NCBI RefSeq assembly: GCF_024396695.1
Contig: NZ_CP094359.1
Coordinates: forward strand, 62,001 to 126,000
Source of the DNA: Acidithiobacillus sp. YTS05
Lineage (GTDB): Bacteria; Pseudomonadota; Gammaproteobacteria; Acidithiobacillales; Acidithiobacillaceae
Direction: 5' to 3'
DNA: 64,000 nucleotides
The translations under genes and the position numbers were made by a program. The notes beneath the pieces were generated by a model. It made no database searches. It was not told the DNA's origin and saw nothing but the letters and a program-made list of their open reading frames with translations. The stretch's first letter is position 1. Every line of letters begins with the position of its first letter. Shown here in pieces: positions 31,710 through 38,873 of the stretch.

Positions 31710-32015
31710 TGCCGTCGCAACGGAACCATTTCGTGGTCAAGGCAATGGCATGATCACGGTGAGATGAATCACATGAAAAAAACATAAAAATGTGAATTCG
31801 GAGTCCTAGACATCAATCTCCTCCCTGAATAAACCAATCTGTGTCGTTCTTAAATTACGCACTATAAATTCACAAGGAGAAGGCGGCCCGAACGACCGCT
31901 AACGCTGCGTACCCGCCGTTGACGCCGCTAGGCTAACCTGCAGCAAACCGTCTTGTTTGACGACACGCCCCCTTTGGATAGGGCGTTTGCCTTGGTAAGA
32001 AACGCCGTGATCAAT
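31710..32015. other. Gap between regulator and IS copy A
   Basis: About 300 bp without a convincing gene. It includes a hairpin ACGCCC (31965-31970) / GGGCGT (31981-31986), which may be a weak terminator, and it ends in the innermost TnsB-type repeat of the E1 left end. Confidence 0.5.
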
Positions 32016-32075
32016 CTTATATGGATGCCTCCATTTGAGCAAGTCGACGTTCGATGTATGACGGTGAGGTCAAAG

Positions 32076-32200
32076 TGCTGCCTTATATCCGGCCTGTTAT
32101 GCAGGAGGTTCCTGCTGGCCCTGATGAAATCCGCTGAAAGGGACCTTATCTTTATTGCGTCCTTTTTTGGGACAAGATTGATCCAGGCTCTCCCTTCCCC
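32076..32200 (-). ncRNA. Putative bridge RNA/seekRNA of IS copy A
   Basis: Same 3' non-coding segment as in copy B (described there). On the plus strand the right-half target guide reads AAGATTGATC at 32174-32183, an exact match to this copy's own right flank ATTGATC plus core. Limits are approximate. Confidence 0.7.
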
Positions 32201-32282
32201 GGTCTGACCTGTTACGCCATCAATCGTGCCTACCTGCGCAACTGTGAAACTATAAACATGCTATTCGACTATCGTCCTGTAA

Positions 32283-33314
32283 TCATGCGACGGCTACCGC
32301 TATTGGCTTGTAATTCGGGTCATACTGGCGGTTTTTGGCCAGCAACGCCCAGATCGTTCGAGCCATTTTATTGGCTTGTGCTACGACGACCACATTGTGG
32401 GGCCGCCGACAGCGTAATTTGTCGATCCAGGGATTTCGATCCCTGGTCTGGCAATTCACCACGGCTCGCGCCCCATGGGCCAATAGGGTTCGGAGATAGG
32501 TATCTCCGCGCTTGCTGATACCCAACAGGCGAATCTTCCCGCCAGTACCGGTCTGCCGTGGAACCAACCCCAAGAACGACGCGAACTCCCGGCCAGAGCG
32601 AAAGGACTTCATATCCCCTACTGTAGCCACGATAGCTGTGGCAGTGAGTAGCCCCACGCCAGGGATCGCCATCAAACGGGCCACCGCTTCCTGGTCCTTT
32701 TTCCATAGCCTCAGCCGTTTCTCTATATCGGCTATGTCTTTGTCGAATTCTGCCAGCCGCTGGATCTGACGCCGGAAGGTCTCTAGTGCCACGGCCGATA
32801 GCCTGTCCTCCAACGTCGAGAGAGCATCGGGGATCTCCTTGAGACCTTTCTCGCGGCCTTGGGGAAGATCTATACCAAATTCATAGAGCAGCCCCCGAAT
32901 CTCATTCACCTGCATGGTCCGGATCTTGACCAACTGTTCCCGCATGCGATGCAAGGCCAGAACGGACTGCTGCTCCTCGCTTTTGACGGCGACAAAGCGC
33001 ATACCAGGACGCTGAACAGTTTCCCAGATCGCCGCTGCGTCTGCCGCATCGGTCTTGTTGGTCTTGACGAAAGGGCGCACAAACTGCGCCGCGATCAAGC
33101 GCACCTCGTGCCCTAGCTTGCCCAGTTCCCGCGCCCAGTAGTGGGCACTACCACAAGCTTCCATGGCGACAATGCCGGGCTCGCGGTTCACAAAGAACTC
33201 GAGCAATTTGCCACGTCGCACTTGCTTGCGATGAATCTCGCCCGTCTCCCAATCTACCCAGTGCAACTGCATCACCCGTTTTGCCAAATCCAGCCCATAA
33301 ATTGTATTCTGCAT
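32283..33314 (-). CDS. IS110-family transposase, copy A
   Basis: The 343-residue DEDD recombinase is identical in translation to the other full copies; see copy B for motifs. ATG 33314 has an AAGGAGG site; the extra 13 codons upstream are probably not used. It faces towards the E1 interior. Confidence 0.92.
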   Translation of the reverse strand: MQNTIYGLDLAKRVMQLHWVDWETGEIHRKQVRRGKLLEFFVNREPGIVAMEACGSAHYWARELGKLGHEVRLIAAQFVRPFVKTNKTDAADAAAIWETVQRPGMRFVAVKSEEQQSVLALHRMREQLVKIRTMQVNEIRGLLYEFGIDLPQGREKGLKEIPDALSTLEDRLSAVALETFRRQIQRLAEFDKDIADIEKRLRLWKKDQEAVARLMAIPGVGLLTATAIVATVGDMKSFRSGREFASFLGLVPRQTGTGGKIRLLGISKRGDTYLRTLLAHGARAVVNCQTRDRNPWIDKLRCRRPHNVVVVAQANKMARTIWALLAKNRQYDPNYKPIAVAVA

Positions 33315-33588
33315 CGTGAGTCCTCCTTGACCCATTTGTGGATGAACTTCCACCTTGGCACTTTGATGCCGTTCGGTTCAAGCGAGGGCTCCCTGCCTAC
33401 TCGTGGAGCTCCCCGCTGCCGATCCTATAAGGGGAGGCATCCATTACATCTTTATTACCGCAGAGAAGCGGCATATGATGAATCGTGTTCGATCCATGAT
33501 CAAACTATATTTTTTGAGTATGGGCAGGATGTTCACAAAAACAATAAGTTACGATACGTTCATGATCAATCTTTATTGACCATGAACA

Positions 33589-33593
33589 CGACA
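33589..33593. repeat. Target-site duplication CGACA between E1 and E2
   Basis: The 5 bp separate the left terminus of E1 (…GAACA) from the right terminus of E2 (TGTTCGC…). They equal the CGACA at 7359-7363. One copy serves both elements, as expected when a second element enters the same attTn7 point. Confidence 0.85.
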
Positions 33594-33746
33594 TGTTCGC
33601 AGGCAATAAAGATGTAATGGATGCCTCCCCTTATAGGATCGGCAGCGGGGAGCTCCACGAGTAGGCAGGGAGCCCTCGCTTGAACCGAACGGCATCAAAG
33701 TGCCAAGGTGGAAGTTCATCCACAAATGGGTCAAGGAGGACTCACG

Positions 33747-34778
33747 ATGCAGAATACAATTTATGGGCTGGATTTGGCAAAACGGGTGATGCAGTTGCAC
33801 TGGGTAGATTGGGAGACGGGCGAGATTCATCGCAAGCAAGTGCGACGTGGCAAATTGCTCGAGTTCTTTGTGAACCGCGAGCCCGGCATTGTCGCCATGG
33901 AAGCTTGTGGTAGTGCCCACTACTGGGCGCGGGAACTGGGCAAGCTAGGGCACGAGGTGCGCTTGATCGCGGCGCAGTTTGTGCGCCCTTTCGTCAAGAC
34001 CAACAAGACCGATGCGGCAGACGCAGCGGCGATCTGGGAAACTGTTCAGCGTCCTGGTATGCGCTTTGTCGCCGTCAAAAGCGAGGAGCAGCAGTCCGTT
34101 CTGGCCTTGCATCGCATGCGGGAACAGTTGGTCAAGATCCGGACCATGCAGGTGAATGAGATTCGGGGGCTGCTCTATGAATTTGGTATAGATCTTCCCC
34201 AAGGCCGCGAGAAAGGTCTCAAGGAGATCCCCGATGCTCTCTCGACGTTGGAGGACAGGCTATCGGCCGTGGCACTAGAGACCTTCCGGCGTCAGATCCA
34301 GCGGCTGGCAGAATTCGACAAAGACATAGCCGATATAGAGAAACGGCTGAGGCTATGGAAAAAGGACCAGGAAGCGGTGGCCCGTTTGATGGCGATCCCT
34401 GGCGTGGGGCTACTCACTGCCACAGCTATCGTGGCTACAGTAGGGGATATGAAGTCCTTTCGCTCTGGCCGGGAGTTCGCGTCGTTCTTGGGGTTGGTTC
34501 CACGGCAGACCGGTACTGGCGGGAAGATTCGCCTGTTGGGTATCAGCAAGCGCGGAGATACCTATCTCCGAACCCTATTGGCCCATGGGGCGCGAGCCGT
34601 GGTGAATTGCCAGACCAGGGATCGAAATCCCTGGATCGACAAATTACGCTGTCGGCGGCCCCACAATGTGGTCGTCGTAGCACAAGCCAATAAAATGGCT
34701 CGAACGATCTGGGCGTTGCTGGCCAAAAACCGCCAGTATGACCCGAATTACAAGCCAATAGCGGTAGCCGTCGCATGA
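33747..34778 (+). CDS. IS110-family transposase, copy B
   Basis: This RNA-guided DEDD recombinase has 343 residues. The N-terminal RuvC-like domain has D9 (YGLDLAK), E52 (AMEACGS), and D89 and D92 (NKTDAADA). The C-terminal Transposase_20 domain has the HhH-like IPGVGLLTATAIVATVGD and the conserved serine S267 in GISKRGDTYLR, the catalytic serine position in IS110 enzymes. ATG 33747 is preceded by AAGGAGG at the right distance. All catalytic residues are present, so the enzyme is probably active, in line with identical copies. Confidence 0.93.
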   Translation: MQNTIYGLDLAKRVMQLHWVDWETGEIHRKQVRRGKLLEFFVNREPGIVAMEACGSAHYWARELGKLGHEVRLIAAQFVRPFVKTNKTDAADAAAIWETVQRPGMRFVAVKSEEQQSVLALHRMREQLVKIRTMQVNEIRGLLYEFGIDLPQGREKGLKEIPDALSTLEDRLSAVALETFRRQIQRLAEFDKDIADIEKRLRLWKKDQEAVARLMAIPGVGLLTATAIVATVGDMKSFRSGREFASFLGLVPRQTGTGGKIRLLGISKRGDTYLRTLLAHGARAVVNCQTRDRNPWIDKLRCRRPHNVVVVAQANKMARTIWALLAKNRQYDPNYKPIAVAVA

Positions 34779-34860
34779 TTACAGGACGATAGTCGAATAG
34801 CATGTTTATAGTTTCACAGTTGCGCAGGTAGGCACGATTGATGGCGTAACAGGTCAGACC

Positions 34861-34985
34861 GGGGAAGGGAGAGCCTGGATCAATCTTGTCCCAAAAAAGG
34901 ACGCAATAAAGATAAGGTCCCTTTCAGCGGATTTCATCAGGGCCAGCAGGAACCTCCTGCATAACAGGCCGGATATAAGGCAGCA
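34861..34985 (+). ncRNA. Putative bridge RNA/seekRNA of IS copy B
   Basis: Target loop: outer stem GGGA..CCT (34867-34876) with AGGTCCC (34915-34921); guide GATCAATCTT (34878-34887); hairpin GTCC/GGAC (34888-34902); guide GCAATAAAG (34903-34911). Read as DNA, the guides give GCAATAAAG + AAGATTGATC, both halves of the TnsB repeat around the AAG core. Donor loop: guide ATTTCATC (34931-34938; IS left end gives ATTACATC), hairpin GGCC/GGCC with inner GCAGG/CCTGC (34941-34970), guide ATATAAG (34973-34979; equals the IS right end 35039-35045). Both loops have the same order of guides. The fold is mine; ends of the RNA are not known. Confidence 0.75.
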
Positions 34986-35200
34986 CTTTGACCTCACCGT
35001 CATACATCGAACGTCGACTTGCTCAAATGGAGGCATCCATATAAGTTTGATCATGGGTAATAAAGATGTAATGGATGCCTCCCCTTATAGGATCGGCAGC
35101 GGGGAGCTCCACGAGTAGGCAGGGAGCCCTCGCTTGAACCGAACGGCATCAAAGTGCCAAGGTGGAAGTTCATCCACAAATGGGTCAAGGAGGACTCACG

Positions 35201-36232
35201 ATGCAGAATACAATTTATGGGCTGGATTTGGCAAAACGGGTGATGCAGTTGCACTGGGTAGATTGGGAGACGGGCGAGATTCATCGCAAGCAAGTGCGAC
35301 GTGGCAAATTGCTCGAGTTCTTTGTGAACCGCGAGCCCGGCATTGTCGCCATGGAAGCTTGTGGTAGTGCCCACTACTGGGCGCGGGAACTGGGCAAGCT
35401 AGGGCACGAGGTGCGCTTGATCGCGGCGCAGTTTGTGCGCCCTTTCGTCAAGACCAACAAGACCGATGCGGCAGACGCAGCGGCGATCTGGGAAACTGTT
35501 CAGCGTCCTGGTATGCGCTTTGTCGCCGTCAAAAGCGAGGAGCAGCAGTCCGTTCTGGCCTTGCATCGCATGCGGGAACAGTTGGTCAAGATCCGGACCA
35601 TGCAGGTGAATGAGATTCGGGGGCTGCTCTATGAATTTGGTATAGATCTTCCCCAAGGCCGCGAGAAAGGTCTCAAGGAGATCCCCGATGCTCTCTCGAC
35701 GTTGGAGGACAGGCTATCGGCCGTGGCACTAGAGACCTTCCGGCGTCAGATCCAGCGGCTGGCAGAATTCGACAAAGACATAGCCGATATAGAGAAACGG
35801 CTGAGGCTATGGAAAAAGGACCAGGAAGCGGTGGCCCGTTTGATGGCGATCCCTGGCGTGGGGCTACTCACTGCCACAGCTATCGTGGCTACAGTAGGGG
35901 ATATGAAGTCCTTTCGCTCTGGCCGGGAGTTCGCGTCGTTCTTGGGGTTGGTTCCACGGCAGACCGGTACTGGCGGGAAGATTCGCCTGTTGGGTATCAG
36001 CAAGCGCGGAGATACCTATCTCCGAACCCTATTGGCCCATGGGGCGCGAGCCGTGGTGAATTGCCAGACCAGGGATCGAAATCCCTGGATCGACAAATTA
36101 CGCTGTCGGCGGCCCCACAATGTGGTCGTCGTAGCACAAGCCAATAAAATGGCTCGAACGATCTGGGCGTTGCTGGCCAAAAACCGCCAGTATGACCCGA
36201 ATTACAAGCCAATAGCGGTAGCCGTCGCATGA
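35201..36232 (+). CDS. IS110-family transposase, copy C
   Basis: The 343 residues are identical in translation to copy B with all DEDD residues and S267. The gene ends 133 bp before the insertion of copy D and is intact. Confidence 0.92.
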   Translation: MQNTIYGLDLAKRVMQLHWVDWETGEIHRKQVRRGKLLEFFVNREPGIVAMEACGSAHYWARELGKLGHEVRLIAAQFVRPFVKTNKTDAADAAAIWETVQRPGMRFVAVKSEEQQSVLALHRMREQLVKIRTMQVNEIRGLLYEFGIDLPQGREKGLKEIPDALSTLEDRLSAVALETFRRQIQRLAEFDKDIADIEKRLRLWKKDQEAVARLMAIPGVGLLTATAIVATVGDMKSFRSGREFASFLGLVPRQTGTGGKIRLLGISKRGDTYLRTLLAHGARAVVNCQTRDRNPWIDKLRCRRPHNVVVVAQANKMARTIWALLAKNRQYDPNYKPIAVAVA

Positions 36233-36500
36233 TTACAGGACGATAGTCGAATAGCATGTTTATAGTTTCACAGTTGCGCAGGTAGGCACGATTGATGGCG
36301 TAACAGGTCAGACCGGGGAAGGGAGAGCCTGGATCAATCTTGTCCCAAAAAAGGACGCAATAAAGATGTAATGGATGCCTCCCCTTATAGGATCGGCAGC
36401 GGGGAGCTCCACGAGTAGGCAGGGAGCCCTCGCTTGAACCGAACGGCATCAAAGTGCCAAGGTGGAAGTTCATCCACAAATGGGTCAAGGAGGACTCACG

Positions 36501-37532
36501 ATGCAGAATACAATTTATGGGCTGGATTTGGCAAAACGGGTGATGCAGTTGCACTGGGTAGATTGGGAGACGGGCGAGATTCATCGCAAGCAAGTGCGAC
36601 GTGGCAAATTGCTCGAGTTCTTTGTGAACCGCGAGCCCGGCATTGTCGCCATGGAAGCTTGTGGTAGTGCCCACTACTGGGCGCGGGAACTGGGCAAGCT
36701 AGGGCACGAGGTGCGCTTGATCGCGGCGCAGTTTGTGCGCCCTTTCGTCAAGACCAACAAGACCGATGCGGCAGACGCAGCGGCGATCTGGGAAACTGTT
36801 CAGCGTCCTGGTATGCGCTTTGTCGCCGTCAAAAGCGAGGAGCAGCAGTCCGTTCTGGCCTTGCATCGCATGCGGGAACAGTTGGTCAAGATCCGGACCA
36901 TGCAGGTGAATGAGATTCGGGGGCTGCTCTATGAATTTGGTATAGATCTTCCCCAAGGCCGCGAGAAAGGTCTCAAGGAGATCCCCGATGCTCTCTCGAC
37001 GTTGGAGGACAGGCTATCGGCCGTGGCACTAGAGACCTTCCGGCGTCAGATCCAGCGGCTGGCAGAATTCGACAAAGACATAGCCGATATAGAGAAACGG
37101 CTGAGGCTATGGAAAAAGGACCAGGAAGCGGTGGCCCGTTTGATGGCGATCCCTGGCGTGGGGCTACTCACTGCCACAGCTATCGTGGCTACAGTAGGGG
37201 ATATGAAGTCCTTTCGCTCTGGCCGGGAGTTCGCGTCGTTCTTGGGGTTGGTTCCACGGCAGACCGGTACTGGCGGGAAGATTCGCCTGTTGGGTATCAG
37301 CAAGCGCGGAGATACCTATCTCCGAACCCTATTGGCCCATGGGGCGCGAGCCGTGGTGAATTGCCAGACCAGGGATCGAAATCCCTGGATCGACAAATTA
37401 CGCTGTCGGCGGCCCCACAATGTGGTCGTCGTAGCACAAGCCAATAAAATGGCTCGAACGATCTGGGCGTTGCTGGCCAAAAACCGCCAGTATGACCCGA
37501 ATTACAAGCCAATAGCGGTAGCCGTCGCATGA
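36501..37532 (+). CDS. IS110-family transposase, copy D
   Basis: The 343 residues are identical in translation to copy B, intact, with the same AAGGAGG ribosome-binding site. Confidence 0.92.
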   Translation: MQNTIYGLDLAKRVMQLHWVDWETGEIHRKQVRRGKLLEFFVNREPGIVAMEACGSAHYWARELGKLGHEVRLIAAQFVRPFVKTNKTDAADAAAIWETVQRPGMRFVAVKSEEQQSVLALHRMREQLVKIRTMQVNEIRGLLYEFGIDLPQGREKGLKEIPDALSTLEDRLSAVALETFRRQIQRLAEFDKDIADIEKRLRLWKKDQEAVARLMAIPGVGLLTATAIVATVGDMKSFRSGREFASFLGLVPRQTGTGGKIRLLGISKRGDTYLRTLLAHGARAVVNCQTRDRNPWIDKLRCRRPHNVVVVAQANKMARTIWALLAKNRQYDPNYKPIAVAVA

Positions 37533-37614
37533 TTACAGGACGATAGTCGAATAGCATGTTTATAGTTTCACAGTTGCGCAGGTAGGCACGATTGATGGCG
37601 TAACAGGTCAGACC

Positions 37615-37739
37615 GGGGAAGGGAGAGCCTGGATCAATCTTGTCCCAAAAAAGGACGCAATAAAGATAAGGTCCCTTTCAGCGGATTTCATCAGGGCCAG
37701 CAGGAACCTCCTGCATAACAGGCCGGATATAAGGCAGCA
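37615..37739 (+). ncRNA. Putative bridge RNA/seekRNA of IS copy D
   Basis: Same segment as in copy B, intact here: target guides GATCAATCTT and GCAATAAAG, donor guides ATTTCATC and ATATAAG. Limits are approximate. Confidence 0.7.
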
Positions 37740-38030
37740 CTTTGACCTCACCGTCATACATCGAACGTCGACTTGCTCAAATGGAGGCATCCATATAAGA
37801 TAAGGTCCCTTTCAGCGGATTTCATCAGGGCCAGCAGGAACCTCCTGCATAACAGGCCGGATATAAGGCAGCACTTTGACCTCACCGTCATACATCGAAC
37901 GTCGACTTGCTCAAATGGAGGCATCCATATAAGTTTGGACATGGGCAATAAAGTTTGCTCACAGCTCTTGCCATTTCCGATGGTGAGGAGTAGCGTGAAC
38001 TTTCGGTAGTCTCGATCCGGGGAGGGCACT

Positions 38031-38873
38031 GTGGCCCGACGCCGTTACACTATCGACGAACAGCGGATTGCCCTGTTTGAGCAAGAGGGACGGGGCAGAG
38101 GTGTCGGCGCGGACTACAAACCCTGGTTGGCGATTCAGGACGTGCCGTCAACGGGGCGGAGTACCCGCCTCCGAGGGATTCATACCGGGCGCATACACCA
38201 TTTGCTCTCTGACATTGAACGAAGCCTCTTCTACTGCTTGGATTGGGAAGATTCGGTCGCTGATATTCGGGAACAGTTCCCCTTGGACCGATCCGCGACC
38301 TCCCAGATTGCCGAAGCCTGCAATATTCCGCACCCCCGCTTCCCGGGTATGGTGACACCGATGGTTATGACCACGGACTTTGTGGTCGATGCCTGCGCCG
38401 GCGGCAAATTGGTGCAAACGGCCTATGCCGTAAAATCCGCCAAGGATCTCGACCAGCCCAGAACACTGGAAAAGTTGGAAATAGAAAGACTCTACTGGGA
38501 AAGAAAGGAAGTTGAGTGGAGCATCGTCACCCCGGCCGTTCTTCCGACCCAACTGATCCGTAATATTGAGTGGGTTCACAATTTCTACCGTCTGGAGGGC
38601 CTTGTCGAACCGCACCCGGGCTTCTACCAAGACGCTGGACGCCGAATGCGGGCACAAGTCAGCGCCTCCCCCTGGTTGTCGCTGCGACAATTTTGTGGGG
38701 ACATGGAAGTCCGCTTGGGTCTGGGCAGCGAAGAGGGTTTGATGCTGTTCCGACACTTTCTGGCGACCAAGTCGGTTCTTTGCGATATGGATTCAGTGGT
38801 GCTGAGCGACCCGCTGATCACCATGGCGTCCTTCCGCACTCTGCCTGGCGGACGCCAGGAGAACCGGGCATGA
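38031..38873 (+). CDS. tnsA: Tn7-like transposase subunit TnsA (endonuclease)
   Basis: TnsA cuts the 5' strands at the transposon ends together with TnsB, giving cut-and-paste movement. The 280-residue protein has the restriction-endonuclease-like residues E63 (SDIERSLF), D116 (MTTDFVVD) and K135 (AVKSAKDL), close to E63/D114/K132 of Tn7 TnsA. The start is GTG with a GGGGAGGG site. It lies about 75 bp after the last TnsB repeat, so in the ancestral state its promoter would overlap the right end. It overlaps tnsB by 4 bp. Confidence 0.93.
   Translation: MARRRYTIDEQRIALFEQEGRGRGVGADYKPWLAIQDVPSTGRSTRLRGIHTGRIHHLLSDIERSLFYCLDWEDSVADIREQFPLDRSATSQIAEACNIPHPRFPGMVTPMVMTTDFVVDACAGGKLVQTAYAVKSAKDLDQPRTLEKLEIERLYWERKEVEWSIVTPAVLPTQLIRNIEWVHNFYRLEGLVEPHPGFYQDAGRRMRAQVSASPWLSLRQFCGDMEVRLGLGSEEGLMLFRHFLATKSVLCDMDSVVLSDPLITMASFRTLPGGRQENRA

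Larger units (their letters stand above)
32019..33452 (-). mobile_element. IS110-family (IS1111-type) element, copy A
   Basis: This 1434-bp copy is inserted at CTT|TATT of the inner left-end TnsB repeat of E1. The reconstructed target, read along the transposase, is GGTAATAAAG/ATTGATC. CTT (AAG in the other strand) is present at both junctions as the shared core. Subterminal inverted repeats ATGGATGCCTCC/GGAGGCATCCAT identify the IS1111 type. Confidence 0.9.
7364..33588. mobile_element. Tn7-like element 1 (E1), without tns genes
   Basis: It is bounded by a right end TGTTCGCAGGCAATAAAG (7364-7381) and a left end closing with TTTATTGACCATGAACA at 33588, with CGACA on both sides. The size is 26,225 bp including one IS copy (A). 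Three TnsB-type repeats stand at the right end and three at the left. No tnsA-E gene lies inside; cargo starts straight after the right end. It is therefore a non-autonomous (or tns-deleted) cargo island, likely moved in trans by an element such as its neighbour E2, whose ends it shares. Confidence 0.85.
32005..33588 (-). repeat. Left end of E1 (three TnsB-type repeats, one split by IS copy A)
   Basis: The inner repeat CCGTGATCAATCTT (32005-32018) continues as TATTACC (33453-33459) across the IS. A second, degenerate repeat CCATGATCAAACTATATT starts at 33494. The terminal repeat TCATGATCAATCTTTATTG starts at 33560 and the element ends in GACCATGAACA at 33588. Spacings from the inner core to the second repeat (42 bp) and on to the third (66 bp) are identical in the E2 left end. 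Confidence 0.85.
33612..35045 (+). mobile_element. IS110-family (IS1111-type) element, copy B
   Basis: The reference copy is 1434 bp. The left flank is GGCAATAAAG and the right flank AAGTTTGATC; the original target GGCAATAAAGTTTGATC is restored by fusing them at the shared AAG. The subterminal inverted repeats are 12 bp, ATGGATGCCTCC (33617-33628) and GGAGGCATCCAT (35029-35040). The 3' non-coding part (267 bp) is longer than the 5' part (135 bp), as expected for IS1111 types, which carry their guide RNA downstream of the transposase. Confidence 0.92.
36366..37799 (+). mobile_element. IS110-family element, copy D (nested in copy C)
   Basis: A complete 1434-bp copy inserted into the guide region of copy C. 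The target is CGCAATAAAG/ATAAGG and the AAG core is present at both junctions (36363-36365 and 37797-37799). Orientation relative to AATAAAG is the same as in every other copy. Confidence 0.92.
36315..37873 (+). ncRNA. Bridge RNA segment of copy C, split by copy D
   Basis: The 5' part (36315-36365) ends exactly after the target guide GCAATAAAG (36357-36365); the rest resumes at 37800 (ATAAGGTCC…). A functional RNA from C is therefore unlikely; C would depend on RNA from another copy. Confidence 0.65.
35066..37933 (+). mobile_element. IS110-family element, copy C (interrupted by copy D)
   Basis: The outer span is 2868 bp, exactly two IS lengths. It is inserted in TnsB repeat 2 of the E2 right end (GGTAATAAAG/TTTGGAC). 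Copy D sits inside it at 36366-37799, in the 3' non-coding part, so the transposase of C is whole but its guide RNA is split. Confidence 0.9.
33594..37953 (+). repeat. Right end of E2: three TnsB repeats split by IS copies
   Basis: Repeat 1 is at 33594-33611. Repeat 2 (TTTGATCATGGGTAATAAAG) is at 35046-35065, after copy B. Repeat 3 (TTTGGACATGGGCAATAAAG) is at 37934-37953, after copies C and D. Removing the IS copies restores the exact 20-bp period seen in E1. Repeat 3 continues intact into TTTGCTCACAGC. Confidence 0.88.

Noticed and set aside
31965..31986. Hairpin ACGCCC/GGGCGT as terminator of the Crp/Fnr gene
   Set aside because: It is about 255 bp from the stop codon, has a long loop and only a short T run; too weak to call.
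32283..34803. Small open frames (60-225 codons) antisense to the IS transposases, repeated in each copy
   Set aside because: They recur only because the IS is repeated; they overlap the transposase and have no supporting features.
35003..35008. TACATC as right-end donor guide in the IS RNA
   Set aside because: It matches six bases of the IS left end, but its order relative to ATATAAG is opposite to that of the target loop. ATTTCATC at 34931 fits the order and is flanked by a proper hairpin.
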